From an uncultured Bacteroidota bacterium (lineage in GTDB: Bacteria; Bacteroidota; Bacteroidia; UKL13-3): a DNA stretch of 19,380 nucleotides. The DNA is taken from the NCBI GenBank assembly GCA_903888395.1, contig CAISTO010000102.1, forward strand, positions 1 to 19,380. Direction: 5' to 3'. The notes under the pieces were generated by a model. The model did no database searches. It had not been told where the DNA came from and worked only from the letters and a program-made list of their open reading frames with translations. The number at the start of each line of letters is the position of its first letter. The first letter of the stretch is position 1. The translations under genes were made by a program, and so were the position numbers. Of this stretch, positions 1-5,812 are shown piece after piece.

Positions 1-2
1 AA

Positions 3-47
3 AAAATAAATGAGGAAATTGATGTTTTAAAATCTAAAGTAAATTAG
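3..47 (+). CDS. Possible 3' end of a truncated gene
   Basis: One plus-strand frame is open from the window edge to a TAG at 45-47 and encodes about 14 residues, KINEEIDVLKSKVN. The charged, amphipathic composition with spaced I/V/L looks like the end of a helical or coiled-coil protein rather than random AT-rich DNA. Nothing upstream is visible, so neither gene identity nor reality can be settled. The call rests only on amino-acid composition, and chance opening of such a short frame is quite possible. Confidence 0.35.
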   Translation, partial: KINEEIDVLKSKVN

Positions 48-227
48 TATATTATAATCTATAACAATCTCTTTATATATTAAATAAGCTAAGTTTTTTT
101 GTATATAAATCCGAATATTTTACCTGAACATATTTTACAAAAACAATGTTTATTTTGAATTTATTTAAAATGGTGTACTAATTATAAAAATAACATTAAA
201 GAACTTTCCTCCTATTTTGCTTGAATT

Positions 228-243
228 TATTTTCATGAAAATA
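228..243. promoter_or_regulatory. Perfect 16-bp palindrome, possible operator
   Basis: TATTTTCATGAAAATA reads identically on both strands. It lies about 60 bp upstream of the candidate nfu -7 box, where a dimeric regulator could bind. No known operator was recognised and AT-rich DNA yields palindromes by chance, so the role is inferred only. Confidence 0.3.
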
Positions 244-302
244 GATTTCCGTAATTGAAATAAAAATTACCGAAACTTTTATCTGATTAGGAATGTTAGT
301 TG

Positions 303-310
303 TATGTTTG
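303..310 (+). promoter_or_regulatory. Candidate -7 promoter element of nfu
   Basis: TATGTTTG fits the Bacteroidota -7 consensus TAnnTTTG and sits 27 bases before the chosen nfu start codon. The matching upstream TTTG is poor (only a TTTT run at 277-280, slightly too far). The box lies inside the longest possible reading frame of nfu, which argues for the downstream start. Confidence 0.45.
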
Positions 311-337
311 CCAACCATAACAAAAAGACTAAATAAA

Positions 338-919
338 ATGAATATGACTGATAAAACCGAATTTTTAAACGTATACGCTGAACAAACTCCTAATCCAGAA
401 ACGATGAAGTTTGTTTTCAATAAAATGATTTTACCTGATGAGGCAGAAGATTGCCCAAGCAAAGAGAAAGCAAATGCATCGCCATTAGCAAAAAGTTTGT
501 TTGAATTCAGCTTTGTTAATGGTGTTTTTATCATGAATAATTTTGTTACCATTACTAGGTCTGTTGGCTCAGAATGGCATGAAATTATGCCTATTGTAAA
601 AGAATTTTTAAAAGCTTATGTTGAAGCTGACGAACCTATTTCTTACAAAACCGATAAATCAAATATCGAAGGATCTGACAATATAATTATTGCACAAATT
701 CTTGATATATTAGATACTTATATAAAGCCAGCAGTAGAAAATGATGGTGGCTTGATTTCATTCAAATCATTTAACGAAGAAACTGGATTAGTTACGGTTG
801 AACTAAAAGGTTCTTGCAGCGGTTGTCCATCATCTACAGTAACTTTAAAAAAGGGCATTGAAGGTCTGCTAACCCGCATGGTTCCTCAAGTAAAAGAGGT
901 TGTAGCAGAAAGTTTGTAA
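338..919 (+). CDS. nfu: Nfu-type iron-sulfur cluster carrier (NifU C-terminal domain)
   Basis: Predicted cytoplasmic scaffold or carrier that binds a [4Fe-4S] cluster between subunits of a dimer and passes it to apo-proteins. From the start used here it has 193 residues. Residues about 8-95 form an Nfu N-terminal domain, seen in the YAEQTPNPETMKF opening typical of the family. Residues about 115-190 form the NifU C-terminal domain with the cluster-binding pair in GSCSGCPSS (C160, C163). The frame stays open upstream to an ATG at 293, but the family match begins just after ATG 338 and a promoter-like box lies at 303-310, so 338 is preferred (ATG 344 is also possible). It stands alone and ends at a strong bidirectional terminator. 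Family assignment is secure; the client proteins are unknown. Confidence 0.93.
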   Translation: MNMTDKTEFLNVYAEQTPNPETMKFVFNKMILPDEAEDCPSKEKANASPLAKSLFEFSFVNGVFIMNNFVTITRSVGSEWHEIMPIVKEFLKAYVEADEPISYKTDKSNIEGSDNIIIAQILDILDTYIKPAVENDGGLISFKSFNEETGLVTVELKGSCSGCPSSTVTLKKGIEGLLTRMVPQVKEVVAESL

Positions 920-936
920 CAAAATAAATTAACTAT

Positions 937-971
937 AAAAAAGCTGATTCAGGTTTGAATCAGCTTTTTTT
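937..971. terminator. Bidirectional intrinsic terminator, nfu / GNAT-like gene
   Basis: A perfect 15-bp stem (937-951 with 956-970) has a 4-base loop, GGTT. The stem is A-rich at its left foot and T-rich at its right foot, so it can end transcription both of nfu from the left and of the convergent gene from the right. Confidence 0.9.
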
Positions 972-974
972 ATG

Positions 975-2093
975 CTACAATTCCAATCTATATGTTCTGT
1001 GTACTTTGGTAGTTTTAGCACCTAATTTTTCAAATAATCCATGCATTTTTGGATTGAAATCACCAATCCAACCTAACTCAGAAGTATTGATTTTAGGATA
1101 TACCAATAAGGCTTCATATAAACTAATTATCATTCCAGATTCAATACCTTTTTCCTGGTATTCAGGAATTACCCCAAACACTTCTCCCCTAATTCTATTT
1201 ACTTTTCCAAAGTTTTTATAATATAAAAATTTTAACATGGCTAACCAATTCATTTTACCATTTAGTTCTTTAAAAATTTGGTTTACATCTATCACACTCA
1301 CGTAAAAACCAATTGGCTTTCCCTTAGCATAAGCAAACCAAATTGCTTTTTCTAAAATTATTGGCTTCAATTCCAGCATTTCTGCCATGATGCGTTCTTT
1401 GGTCATTGGCACAAAATCTTCGCGATGCGCCCATGCTTTATTATAAATTTCAACAAAGTCAAGACCAAATCGTTCTAATTCGTTCATTTTAAAATGCTCA
1501 AAACTATAATCAGGATTTTGCATTACTCGTGCCGAAAGTTTTTTAAATCTTTCCATGTCAAAATTAGCATAAGTAATTTCACTGGTAGTTTGCTCGGTAT
1601 GCTGCTTAAAACTAAAATCTAAAAAGTGTTTTTCATAATAAGGCCAGTTAAAGTTTTCTTTGTACGAAGGATTTTTAAAACCAGCAACCATTAAACCCCA
1701 AAAGGCATTTTTTTCACCAAAATTAATTGGCCCATTTACTACATTTATCCCCTCAGATTTCAACCAATTGGTAGCAGTATTAAATAATAATTTCGAAGCA
1801 TCTGAATCATCAATACATTCATAAAAACCAAGTCCGCCAATGTGTTCTTTATCTTTAAATTGAGTTGTATCATAAAATGCCGCAATCCTTCCAATCGCTT
1901 GCCCTTGCTCGTTATTTAAAATCCACTGCTTGGCTTTACCTGTTTTAAAATGTATGTTTTCATTGGCATCAAAAACTTTTTTTATGTCTTTATCCAACGG
2001 ACAAATCCAATCCTTGTTTCCTTTATAAATTGTTCTGTGAACATTTATAAATTCAATTAAATCGTGGTGGCTAATAACTTCTTTTATTTTCAA
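975..2093 (-). CDS. GNAT-like acyltransferase-fold protein of unknown substrate
   Basis: A 372-residue soluble protein without signal peptide or membrane segment. It resembles the large uncharacterised GNAT-like proteins of Bacteroidota. The C-terminal part, about residues 250-370, carries acetyltransferase-like features: a strand pattern around AIWFAYAKGKPIGFYVSV and a motif-A-like segment, GVIPEYQEKGIESGMI (about 305-322), where the Q-x-x-G-x-x spacing resembles the acetyl-CoA pyrophosphate loop. The N-terminal half (HRTIYKGNKDWICPLDKD, then NGPINFGEKNAFWG) is conserved-looking but I cannot assign it a function. The start ATG at 2091-2093 gives a natural length. It converges on nfu across a shared terminator and is followed upstream by a broken toxin gene. 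The substrate cannot be told from sequence; the fold is likely, the activity is inferred. Confidence 0.7.
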   Translation of the reverse strand: MKIKEVISHHDLIEFINVHRTIYKGNKDWICPLDKDIKKVFDANENIHFKTGKAKQWILNNEQGQAIGRIAAFYDTTQFKDKEHIGGLGFYECIDDSDASKLLFNTATNWLKSEGINVVNGPINFGEKNAFWGLMVAGFKNPSYKENFNWPYYEKHFLDFSFKQHTEQTTSEITYANFDMERFKKLSARVMQNPDYSFEHFKMNELERFGLDFVEIYNKAWAHREDFVPMTKERIMAEMLELKPIILEKAIWFAYAKGKPIGFYVSVIDVNQIFKELNGKMNWLAMLKFLYYKNFGKVNRIRGEVFGVIPEYQEKGIESGMIISLYEALLVYPKINTSELGWIGDFNPKMHGLFEKLGAKTTKVHRTYRLEL

Positions 2094-2146
2094 TTTTTAA
2101 ATAATTTAAAATGAATGATTGCTAAACAAATGTGTATTCTAATTGA

Positions 2147-2428
2147 TTAAGTTTTTCCGTGAATAATTCTAATAACTTTTAGTTTATTATTTTCAACTTT
2201 GTAAATAAATACATAAGTGTTTTCAAAAACGGCACACCTAAAATTTGCTTTTAAAAAAGATGAATATCTGCATAGTGGATATTTATTGTATTACTCAGCT
2301 AAAGACAATGTAAACTCTTCCATTCTACTGACATAATTTAGTGCTGTTTCTGGGTAACCTTTTTCACTAATATAATTTAAAATGTCAATTAAATCCTTCT
2401 CTGCTTTTCTTGAAATCTCAATTTTCAC
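2147..2428 (-). pseudogene. ParE/RelE-type toxin interrupted by an in-frame TAA
   Basis: Read from a GTG at 2428, the frame encodes 45 codons, meets TAA at 2293-2291 and continues open for 47 more codons to TAA at 2149-2147. Both halves match one ParE-like toxin of about 93 residues. The N-terminal half starts VKIEISRKAEKDLIDILNYI and the C-terminal half contains KYPLCRY, FRCAVF, VFIYKV and the family's closing VIRIIHG motif. The GTG overlaps the antitoxin stop codon as GTGA (2428-2425), a normal toxin-antitoxin coupling. A single base change, for example a Tyr, Glu or Gln codon to TAA, would explain the break. The product is probably inactive because the C-terminal strands that complete the toxin core are lost. 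A sequencing or assembly error is the main alternative. Confidence 0.8.
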
Positions 2429-2655
2429 TTATCAAATCTCAATTCCAAGCTATTAAATACCTCTTCGACACTCACATATTCATCAGTTTCGGCTTCTGCT
2501 ACAATATTAATATAGTCCTGGTCTTGCAAAATATTACCCGGCACTGAAAATGTTTTTTCTTTCTCCACTTTTTTCACACCATTCAAACTTTCAATTGCAT
2601 TTAATAGTTCGTCTATGTCTGCGTTTTCATCTAAGGTTACTATAAAACTTTTCAT
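2425..2655 (-). CDS. Antitoxin-like small protein paired with the broken toxin
   Basis: A 76-residue acidic protein from ATG 2655. Residues 1-25 (MKSFIVTLDENADIDELLNA) look like a small alpha/beta fold; the rest is acidic and ends ELRFDK. It belongs to the uncharacterised antitoxin-like partners commonly encoded just before RelE/ParE toxins in Bacteroidota; I recognise it mainly by position and size. The frame extends upstream to 2709, but that would overlap the end of kdnB by 35 bases, whereas the ATG at 2655 leaves a 19-base gap. The stop overlaps the GTG of the toxin remnant by four bases. Lying on the same strand just behind kdnB, it may be co-transcribed with kdnAB. With its toxin interrupted it would now be an orphan antitoxin. 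It shows no recognisable DNA-binding domain. Confidence 0.65.
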   Translation of the reverse strand: MKSFIVTLDENADIDELLNAIESLNGVKKVEKEKTFSVPGNILQDQDYINIVAEAETDEYVSVEEVFNSLELRFDK

Positions 2656-2674
2656 AAAAAGATTTATTTTCTTT

Positions 2675-3754
2675 TTACAATCTTCTAAACAATGCTTCAA
2701 TCGTTTCAATGGTTACCTTATCTTTCCAATCAGTTCCAATGGCATGATTCCACATATGCGGTAAGTTATAAGCTACATGCGCCATTGCAGTTATTTCTGC
2801 ATCACTCCAGTTTTTACTTAAACCTTGTGGCAAAGTTATATTGTGTTTTGCAAGCATGGTATTGAATTCCGCAACACCTTCAGGATAATAATCGGCTAAA
2901 TGTTGGAATGCTAAGCAATTTGCATAGCAATGTTTTTCACCAAATATTTTACTTAGACCATAACTTAAAGCATGACAAACACCCACTTCACTATAAGTTA
3001 AACTAAGGCCACCCATTAACGAAGCAACCATTAATTTATCATCGTTTTCAGGGCTTTGTCCGGCATTTTCACTTAAATAAATATCCTTACATAGTTTTAA
3101 ACTTTGTTCGCCATAAGCCATGCTGTATGCATTGTTTAAAATACCATCACGACTTTCAATACAATGAATAAAAGTATCCATTCCAGTATAAAACCATTTG
3201 TCAACAGGAACAGTCGCAGTAAGCTCAGAGTCTAATATTACTTGGTCAAAGATGGTCCATTCGCATTTTAAACCCAATTTTTTTTCCGGTCCGGTAAGCA
3301 CTGCTGTCATTGAACATTCAGCGCCTGTTCCCGAAATTGTAGGAACGCCAACATGGTAAACGCCTGGTTTTTTTATTAGGTTTAAGCCTTGGTAATTTTG
3401 CGATGGCCCTTCATTGCAAAGCATTAATGCAAGTGCTTTGGCAATATCCATAATACTTCCACCACCAATTCCAATTACACCACTTGGCAAACCTTTTCCT
3501 GCTAAAATTTCATCACGTAATTGATCAATTTGTTCTGTTGTTGGTTCATGAGGATCTACGTCAATAAAGTAAACCGCATCTTCAGGTTGATTTTGTAATT
3601 GATTTTCTAAATCTTTTCCTTTAAAGAAATGATCAACTATGTAAACAAAATATTTGTTGTTTTCGCTGCGTTTTGGCGCAATAATTTCAGCCAATTGACC
3701 AAAACTTCCACGTCCAAAAACGGTTTTTTCTATGCTTTTAAAATTTTTATGCAT
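2675..3754 (-). CDS. kdnB: 3-deoxy-D-manno-octulosonate (Kdo) 8-oxidase, iron-dependent alcohol dehydrogenase family
   Basis: Predicted to oxidise the C8 hydroxyl of Kdo to the aldehyde, the first step towards 8-amino-Kdo (Kdo8N), known from Shewanella KdnB. The 359-residue protein has the group III alcohol dehydrogenase layout. An N-terminal nucleotide-binding half carries GIGGGSIMDIAKA (about 95-107, GGGS at 97-100). A helical metal-binding half has candidate ligands D193 and H197 (GMDTFIHCIES), H261 (GVCHALSY) and H275 (GEKHCYANC). VPTISGTGAECS (138-148) is the family's substrate and nucleotide loop. Length matches the family and no truncation is seen. It follows kdnA on the same strand after 128 bases that hold an inverted-repeat element. 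The adjacent KdnA-type aminotransferase makes the specific call much stronger than the fold alone would allow. Confidence 0.88.
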   Translation of the reverse strand: MHKNFKSIEKTVFGRGSFGQLAEIIAPKRSENNKYFVYIVDHFFKGKDLENQLQNQPEDAVYFIDVDPHEPTTEQIDQLRDEILAGKGLPSGVIGIGGGSIMDIAKALALMLCNEGPSQNYQGLNLIKKPGVYHVGVPTISGTGAECSMTAVLTGPEKKLGLKCEWTIFDQVILDSELTATVPVDKWFYTGMDTFIHCIESRDGILNNAYSMAYGEQSLKLCKDIYLSENAGQSPENDDKLMVASLMGGLSLTYSEVGVCHALSYGLSKIFGEKHCYANCLAFQHLADYYPEGVAEFNTMLAKHNITLPQGLSKNWSDAEITAMAHVAYNLPHMWNHAIGTDWKDKVTIETIEALFRRL

Positions 3755-3762
3755 TGTATTTT

Positions 3763-3879
3763 TTAGCCACTGATTACACAGATGGCACTGATTTTCTGTT
3801 TATTAAAAAATAATTTTTAACTTAAATTACAATAATTAAAACTTCAAGTTTCAGTAAAATAATTGTAATCTGTGGCTAA
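3763..3879. repeat. Inverted-repeat element between kdnA and kdnB
   Basis: The ends 3763-3778 (TTAGCCACTGATTACA) and 3864-3879 (TGTAATCTGTGGCTAA) are inverted copies with one mismatch in 16, enclosing about 85 AT-rich bases. Next to the left end a related unit (ACACAGATGGCACTGATT) repeats part of the motif. Arms of this kind, built on CACTGATTACACAGAT, resemble short palindromic intergenic repeats I recall from many bacterial genomes including Bacteroidota, so a small non-autonomous dispersed element is likely. It carries no gene. It could fold in the kdnA-kdnB transcript and alter the ratio of the two products. Confidence 0.6.
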
Positions 3880-3882
3880 TTA

Positions 3883-5088
3883 TTATGCTGTTTGTGCTAA
3901 AGCAGCCTTTATCGAAATAGTCATTTTAGCCACTAAATCTTTTAATTCTTCTTCTGTCCAAGTTGCTTTAATTCCAAATGAAATTAAACGTCCAACTGTT
4001 TCTTGTGTTTTAGGCAAATCCAAATTTTTATAATCTTGTGGTGCACCTAATAGTTGAACATTGGTTCTAGCTGCTACTTTGCCTTCTTTTATATGATTCC
4101 ATTGATTGATAAAATGGTACATATTGGTAAACCAATAATTAAAACCAGCCACACCATTTTTATTAAATTCATCAACTGTTTTCATGGCAGCTTCGGTATT
4201 TGGAAGGAACATATTTAGGAAAGTAGCCGAATCGCCATCAGCATCAGGAATAGTTGCGAAACTAACACCAGCAATTTTTCCTAACTCCGCCATCATAAAT
4301 TTTTTATGTTTATTATTAATTTCACGAATCATTGGCACTCTGCGAGTTTGAGCCAAGCCAACAGCAGCGTGTAATTCAGAAATTCTGTAATTAAATCCTA
4401 CAACTGGATGGTTTTCCATGCCACGGTTATTGCCTTGATGGTCATGCCCATGGTCAGCGTAACTATCAGCTAATTTATAAGCAGCTTCATCATTAGTTAC
4501 AAATACTCCACCTTCACCTGCTGTTGCAATTTTGAAAAAATCGAAACTATAGCAACCTGTTTTTCCAAATAAACCTGTAGACGTACCTTTATAACTTGCA
4601 GCCATTGCTTGACCAGCATCTTCGATTAATACTAAATCATGCTCCTTTATCACTTGCATAATTTCATCCATTTGCGCCATTTGTCCGCACATATGAACCA
4701 ACATTACCGCTTTGGTTTTGGGTGTAATTGCTTTTCTAATTCCTTCAGCACTTAAGCATAAAGTTTCATCTATTTCAGCAAAAACGGGTAATCCGCCAGC
4801 AAAAATTACTGCTTCAACTGAAGCAATATAAGTAAATGGTGGAACGATTACTTCATCGCCAGCACCAATGCCTGCAGCTGCTAAGGCACAACTTACAGCA
4901 GTACTTCCGCTACTTACAGCATGGGCATATTTTGCACCAACTAATTTGGCCACTTCCGCTTCAAATTCGCGTGCTTTCCAAATATTATTTCTTTGTACAT
5001 CGTGATTGTATCTGAATAAAATACCAGTTTCTAGTACATCATTTATTTCTTTGCGCTCATCTGCGCCAAAATATTCGTTTCCTGCCAT
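3883..5088 (-). CDS. kdnA: 8-amino-3,8-dideoxy-manno-octulosonate (Kdo8N) aminotransferase, DegT/DnrJ/EryC1/StrS family
   Basis: Predicted PLP-dependent enzyme that aminates the C8 aldehyde made by KdnB, yielding 8-amino-Kdo for the lipopolysaccharide inner core. The 401-residue protein has the fold-type I sugar aminotransferase pattern: VSSGSTAVSCAL (58-69) for phosphate binding, EDAGQA (156-161) with D157 for the pyridine nitrogen, and CYSFDFFKIATAGEGG (179-194) with K186 as the Schiff-base lysine. The opening MAGNEYFGADERKEI, the segment IFAEIDETLCLS-like (102-113) and the DHGHDH stretch resemble Shewanella KdnA closely, from memory. A longer frame to a TTG at 5127 exists, but that codon lies inside the -7 promoter box, so ATG 5088 is the start. 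It is the first gene of kdnA-kdnB and divergent from an intact toxin-antitoxin pair. Confidence 0.9.
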   Translation of the reverse strand: MAGNEYFGADERKEINDVLETGILFRYNHDVQRNNIWKAREFEAEVAKLVGAKYAHAVSSGSTAVSCALAAAGIGAGDEVIVPPFTYIASVEAVIFAGGLPVFAEIDETLCLSAEGIRKAITPKTKAVMLVHMCGQMAQMDEIMQVIKEHDLVLIEDAGQAMAASYKGTSTGLFGKTGCYSFDFFKIATAGEGGVFVTNDEAAYKLADSYADHGHDHQGNNRGMENHPVVGFNYRISELHAAVGLAQTRRVPMIREINNKHKKFMMAELGKIAGVSFATIPDADGDSATFLNMFLPNTEAAMKTVDEFNKNGVAGFNYWFTNMYHFINQWNHIKEGKVAARTNVQLLGAPQDYKNLDLPKTQETVGRLISFGIKATWTEEELKDLVAKMTISIKAALAQTA

Positions 5089-5124
5089 GATTGTAAATAT
5101 GATTGATTGTTTAAATTTATTGTA

Positions 5125-5132
5125 CAAATATA
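5125..5132 (-). promoter_or_regulatory. -7 promoter element of kdnA
   Basis: On the minus strand this reads TATATTTG, an exact TAnnTTTG match, placing transcription start near 5120 and leaving a leader of about 30 bases before ATG 5088. A TTTA about 20 bases upstream is only a weak -33 match. Confidence 0.55.
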
Positions 5133-5186
5133 ATTTTTGTGCTGATTAAATAAAAGATGAAAATAAGCAATTAAAAAAGTAAAAAA

Positions 5187-5216
5187 TTGTATTATGTTCA
5201 TATTTTTCTATTTTTG
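5187..5216 (+). promoter_or_regulatory. Promoter of the 5233-5756 toxin-antitoxin operon
   Basis: TTG at 5187-5189 and TATTTTTG at 5209-5216 are separated by 19 bases, the spacing expected for Bacteroidota -33 and -7 elements. Transcription would start near 5222, about ten bases before the antitoxin ATG. It is back-to-back with the kdnA promoter, 77 bases between the two -7 boxes. Confidence 0.65.
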
Positions 5217-5232
5217 AATAAATTATTTATAA

Positions 5233-5472
5233 ATGAGTACACTAGAATTAAAGCAATTATTGGTTCAAAAGATTGAACTTATTGAAGATGCTAATTATTT
5301 AATTGCAATAAATAATTTGATTGACAATTCAAATTTTAATAATACTGTATTTCAACTAAATGCCGAGCAGAAAAGTAAATTGCAAAAAAGCAAATTGCAA
5401 TTAGATATGAATGACACAAAAGAATTAGATATTGCATTTAATGAAATTGATTTATGGCTTCTAAAAAGATAA
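5233..5472 (+). CDS. Putative antitoxin of a RelE/ParE-type module
   Basis: A 79-residue, charged, largely helical protein directly upstream of and overlapping (19 bases) a RelE/ParE-type toxin gene. This organisation and size fit a type II antitoxin. The N-terminal part (LKQLLVQKIELIEDANYLIAINNLI) resembles the helical start of small Bacteroidota addiction-module components. No ribbon-helix-helix or helix-turn-helix motif is evident, so autoregulation cannot be read from the sequence. An internal in-frame duplication repeats KSKLQ twice: DNA units 5371-5385 and 5386-5400 differ at one base. A good promoter lies 17 bases upstream. It is not similar to the antitoxin-like gene at 2425-2655, so the two modules are not recent duplicates. 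Confidence 0.7.
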   Translation: MSTLELKQLLVQKIELIEDANYLIAINNLIDNSNFNNTVFQLNAEQKSKLQKSKLQLDMNDTKELDIAFNEIDLWLLKR

Positions 5473-5756
5473 TACTTACAGAGGTTGCAAAAGAAAGTAT
5501 TATCGAAATTTTAGAATTTTATTTTTTACAAAATGGCAATTCAATTTTTAGTAAGAAATTATCAAAACAAATAAAATCAATAATAAAACTAATTGCCAAG
5601 TATAATTATGCTGGCAAACAAACAGAAGAAGAAAATATAAGGGTATTTATAAAAGATAGAAACGCAATATTTTACGAAATGAATTCAACATTCATAATTG
5701 TTCATTTAGTTTGGGATTGCAGAAGAAACCCTGAAGAATTAGAATTCAACGCATAA
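5454..5756 (+). CDS. RelE/ParE-family toxin, apparently intact
   Basis: A 100-residue basic protein with the RelE/ParE pattern. An N-terminal helical hairpin (about 9-48, including EVAKESIIEILEFYFLQNG) is followed by a beta-sheet core with RVFIKDRNAIFYEM (63-76) and FIIVHLVWDCRRNPEEL (80-96). The closing strand followed by WDxRRNPEEL is typical of RelE/ParE proteins in Bacteroidota, where the second arginine of the RR pair often lies in the functional surface. RelE members cleave mRNA on ribosomes and ParE members inhibit gyrase; which applies here cannot be told. It overlaps the antitoxin gene by 19 bases, implying coupled translation, and ends just before a strong terminator. No frame disruption is seen. 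Confidence 0.82.
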   Translation: MASKKIILTEVAKESIIEILEFYFLQNGNSIFSKKLSKQIKSIIKLIAKYNYAGKQTEEENIRVFIKDRNAIFYEMNSTFIIVHLVWDCRRNPEELEFNA

Positions 5757-5793
5757 AAAAATCCCTAATTGATTCACTCAACTAGGGATTTTT
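5757..5793. terminator. Bidirectional terminator, toxin gene / gdh
   Basis: Arms AAAAATCCCTA (5757-5767) and TAGGGATTTTT (5783-5793) pair perfectly. Within the loop TTGA (5769-5772) and TCAA (5778-5781) extend the hairpin past one mismatch. The A-run and T-run flanks allow termination from both sides. It starts right at the toxin stop codon and serves the convergent dehydrogenase gene as well. Confidence 0.88.
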
Positions 5794-5812
5794 GCATATA
5801 AAAACTTAGTTT

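Larger units (their letters stand above)
48..337. other. AT-rich intergenic region upstream of nfu
   Basis: I see no gene in this stretch. It holds a perfect 16-bp palindrome (228-243), a weaker inverted repeat with 6-bp arms (251-256 and 265-270, 8-base spacer) and a candidate promoter box near 303-310. An open frame on the minus strand extends in from nfu but has hydrophobic low-complexity content and no family resemblance. Confidence 0.5.

Noticed and set aside
196..552. Open frame of about 118 codons on the minus strand over the start of nfu
   Set aside because: It covers the conserved N-terminal half of nfu and intergenic DNA, and its translation is hydrophobic low-complexity sequence without family resemblance.
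2291..2293. TAA in the ParE-like toxin as a programmed recoding site
   Set aside because: No known recoding context or downstream stimulatory structure was seen; mutation or sequencing error is simpler.
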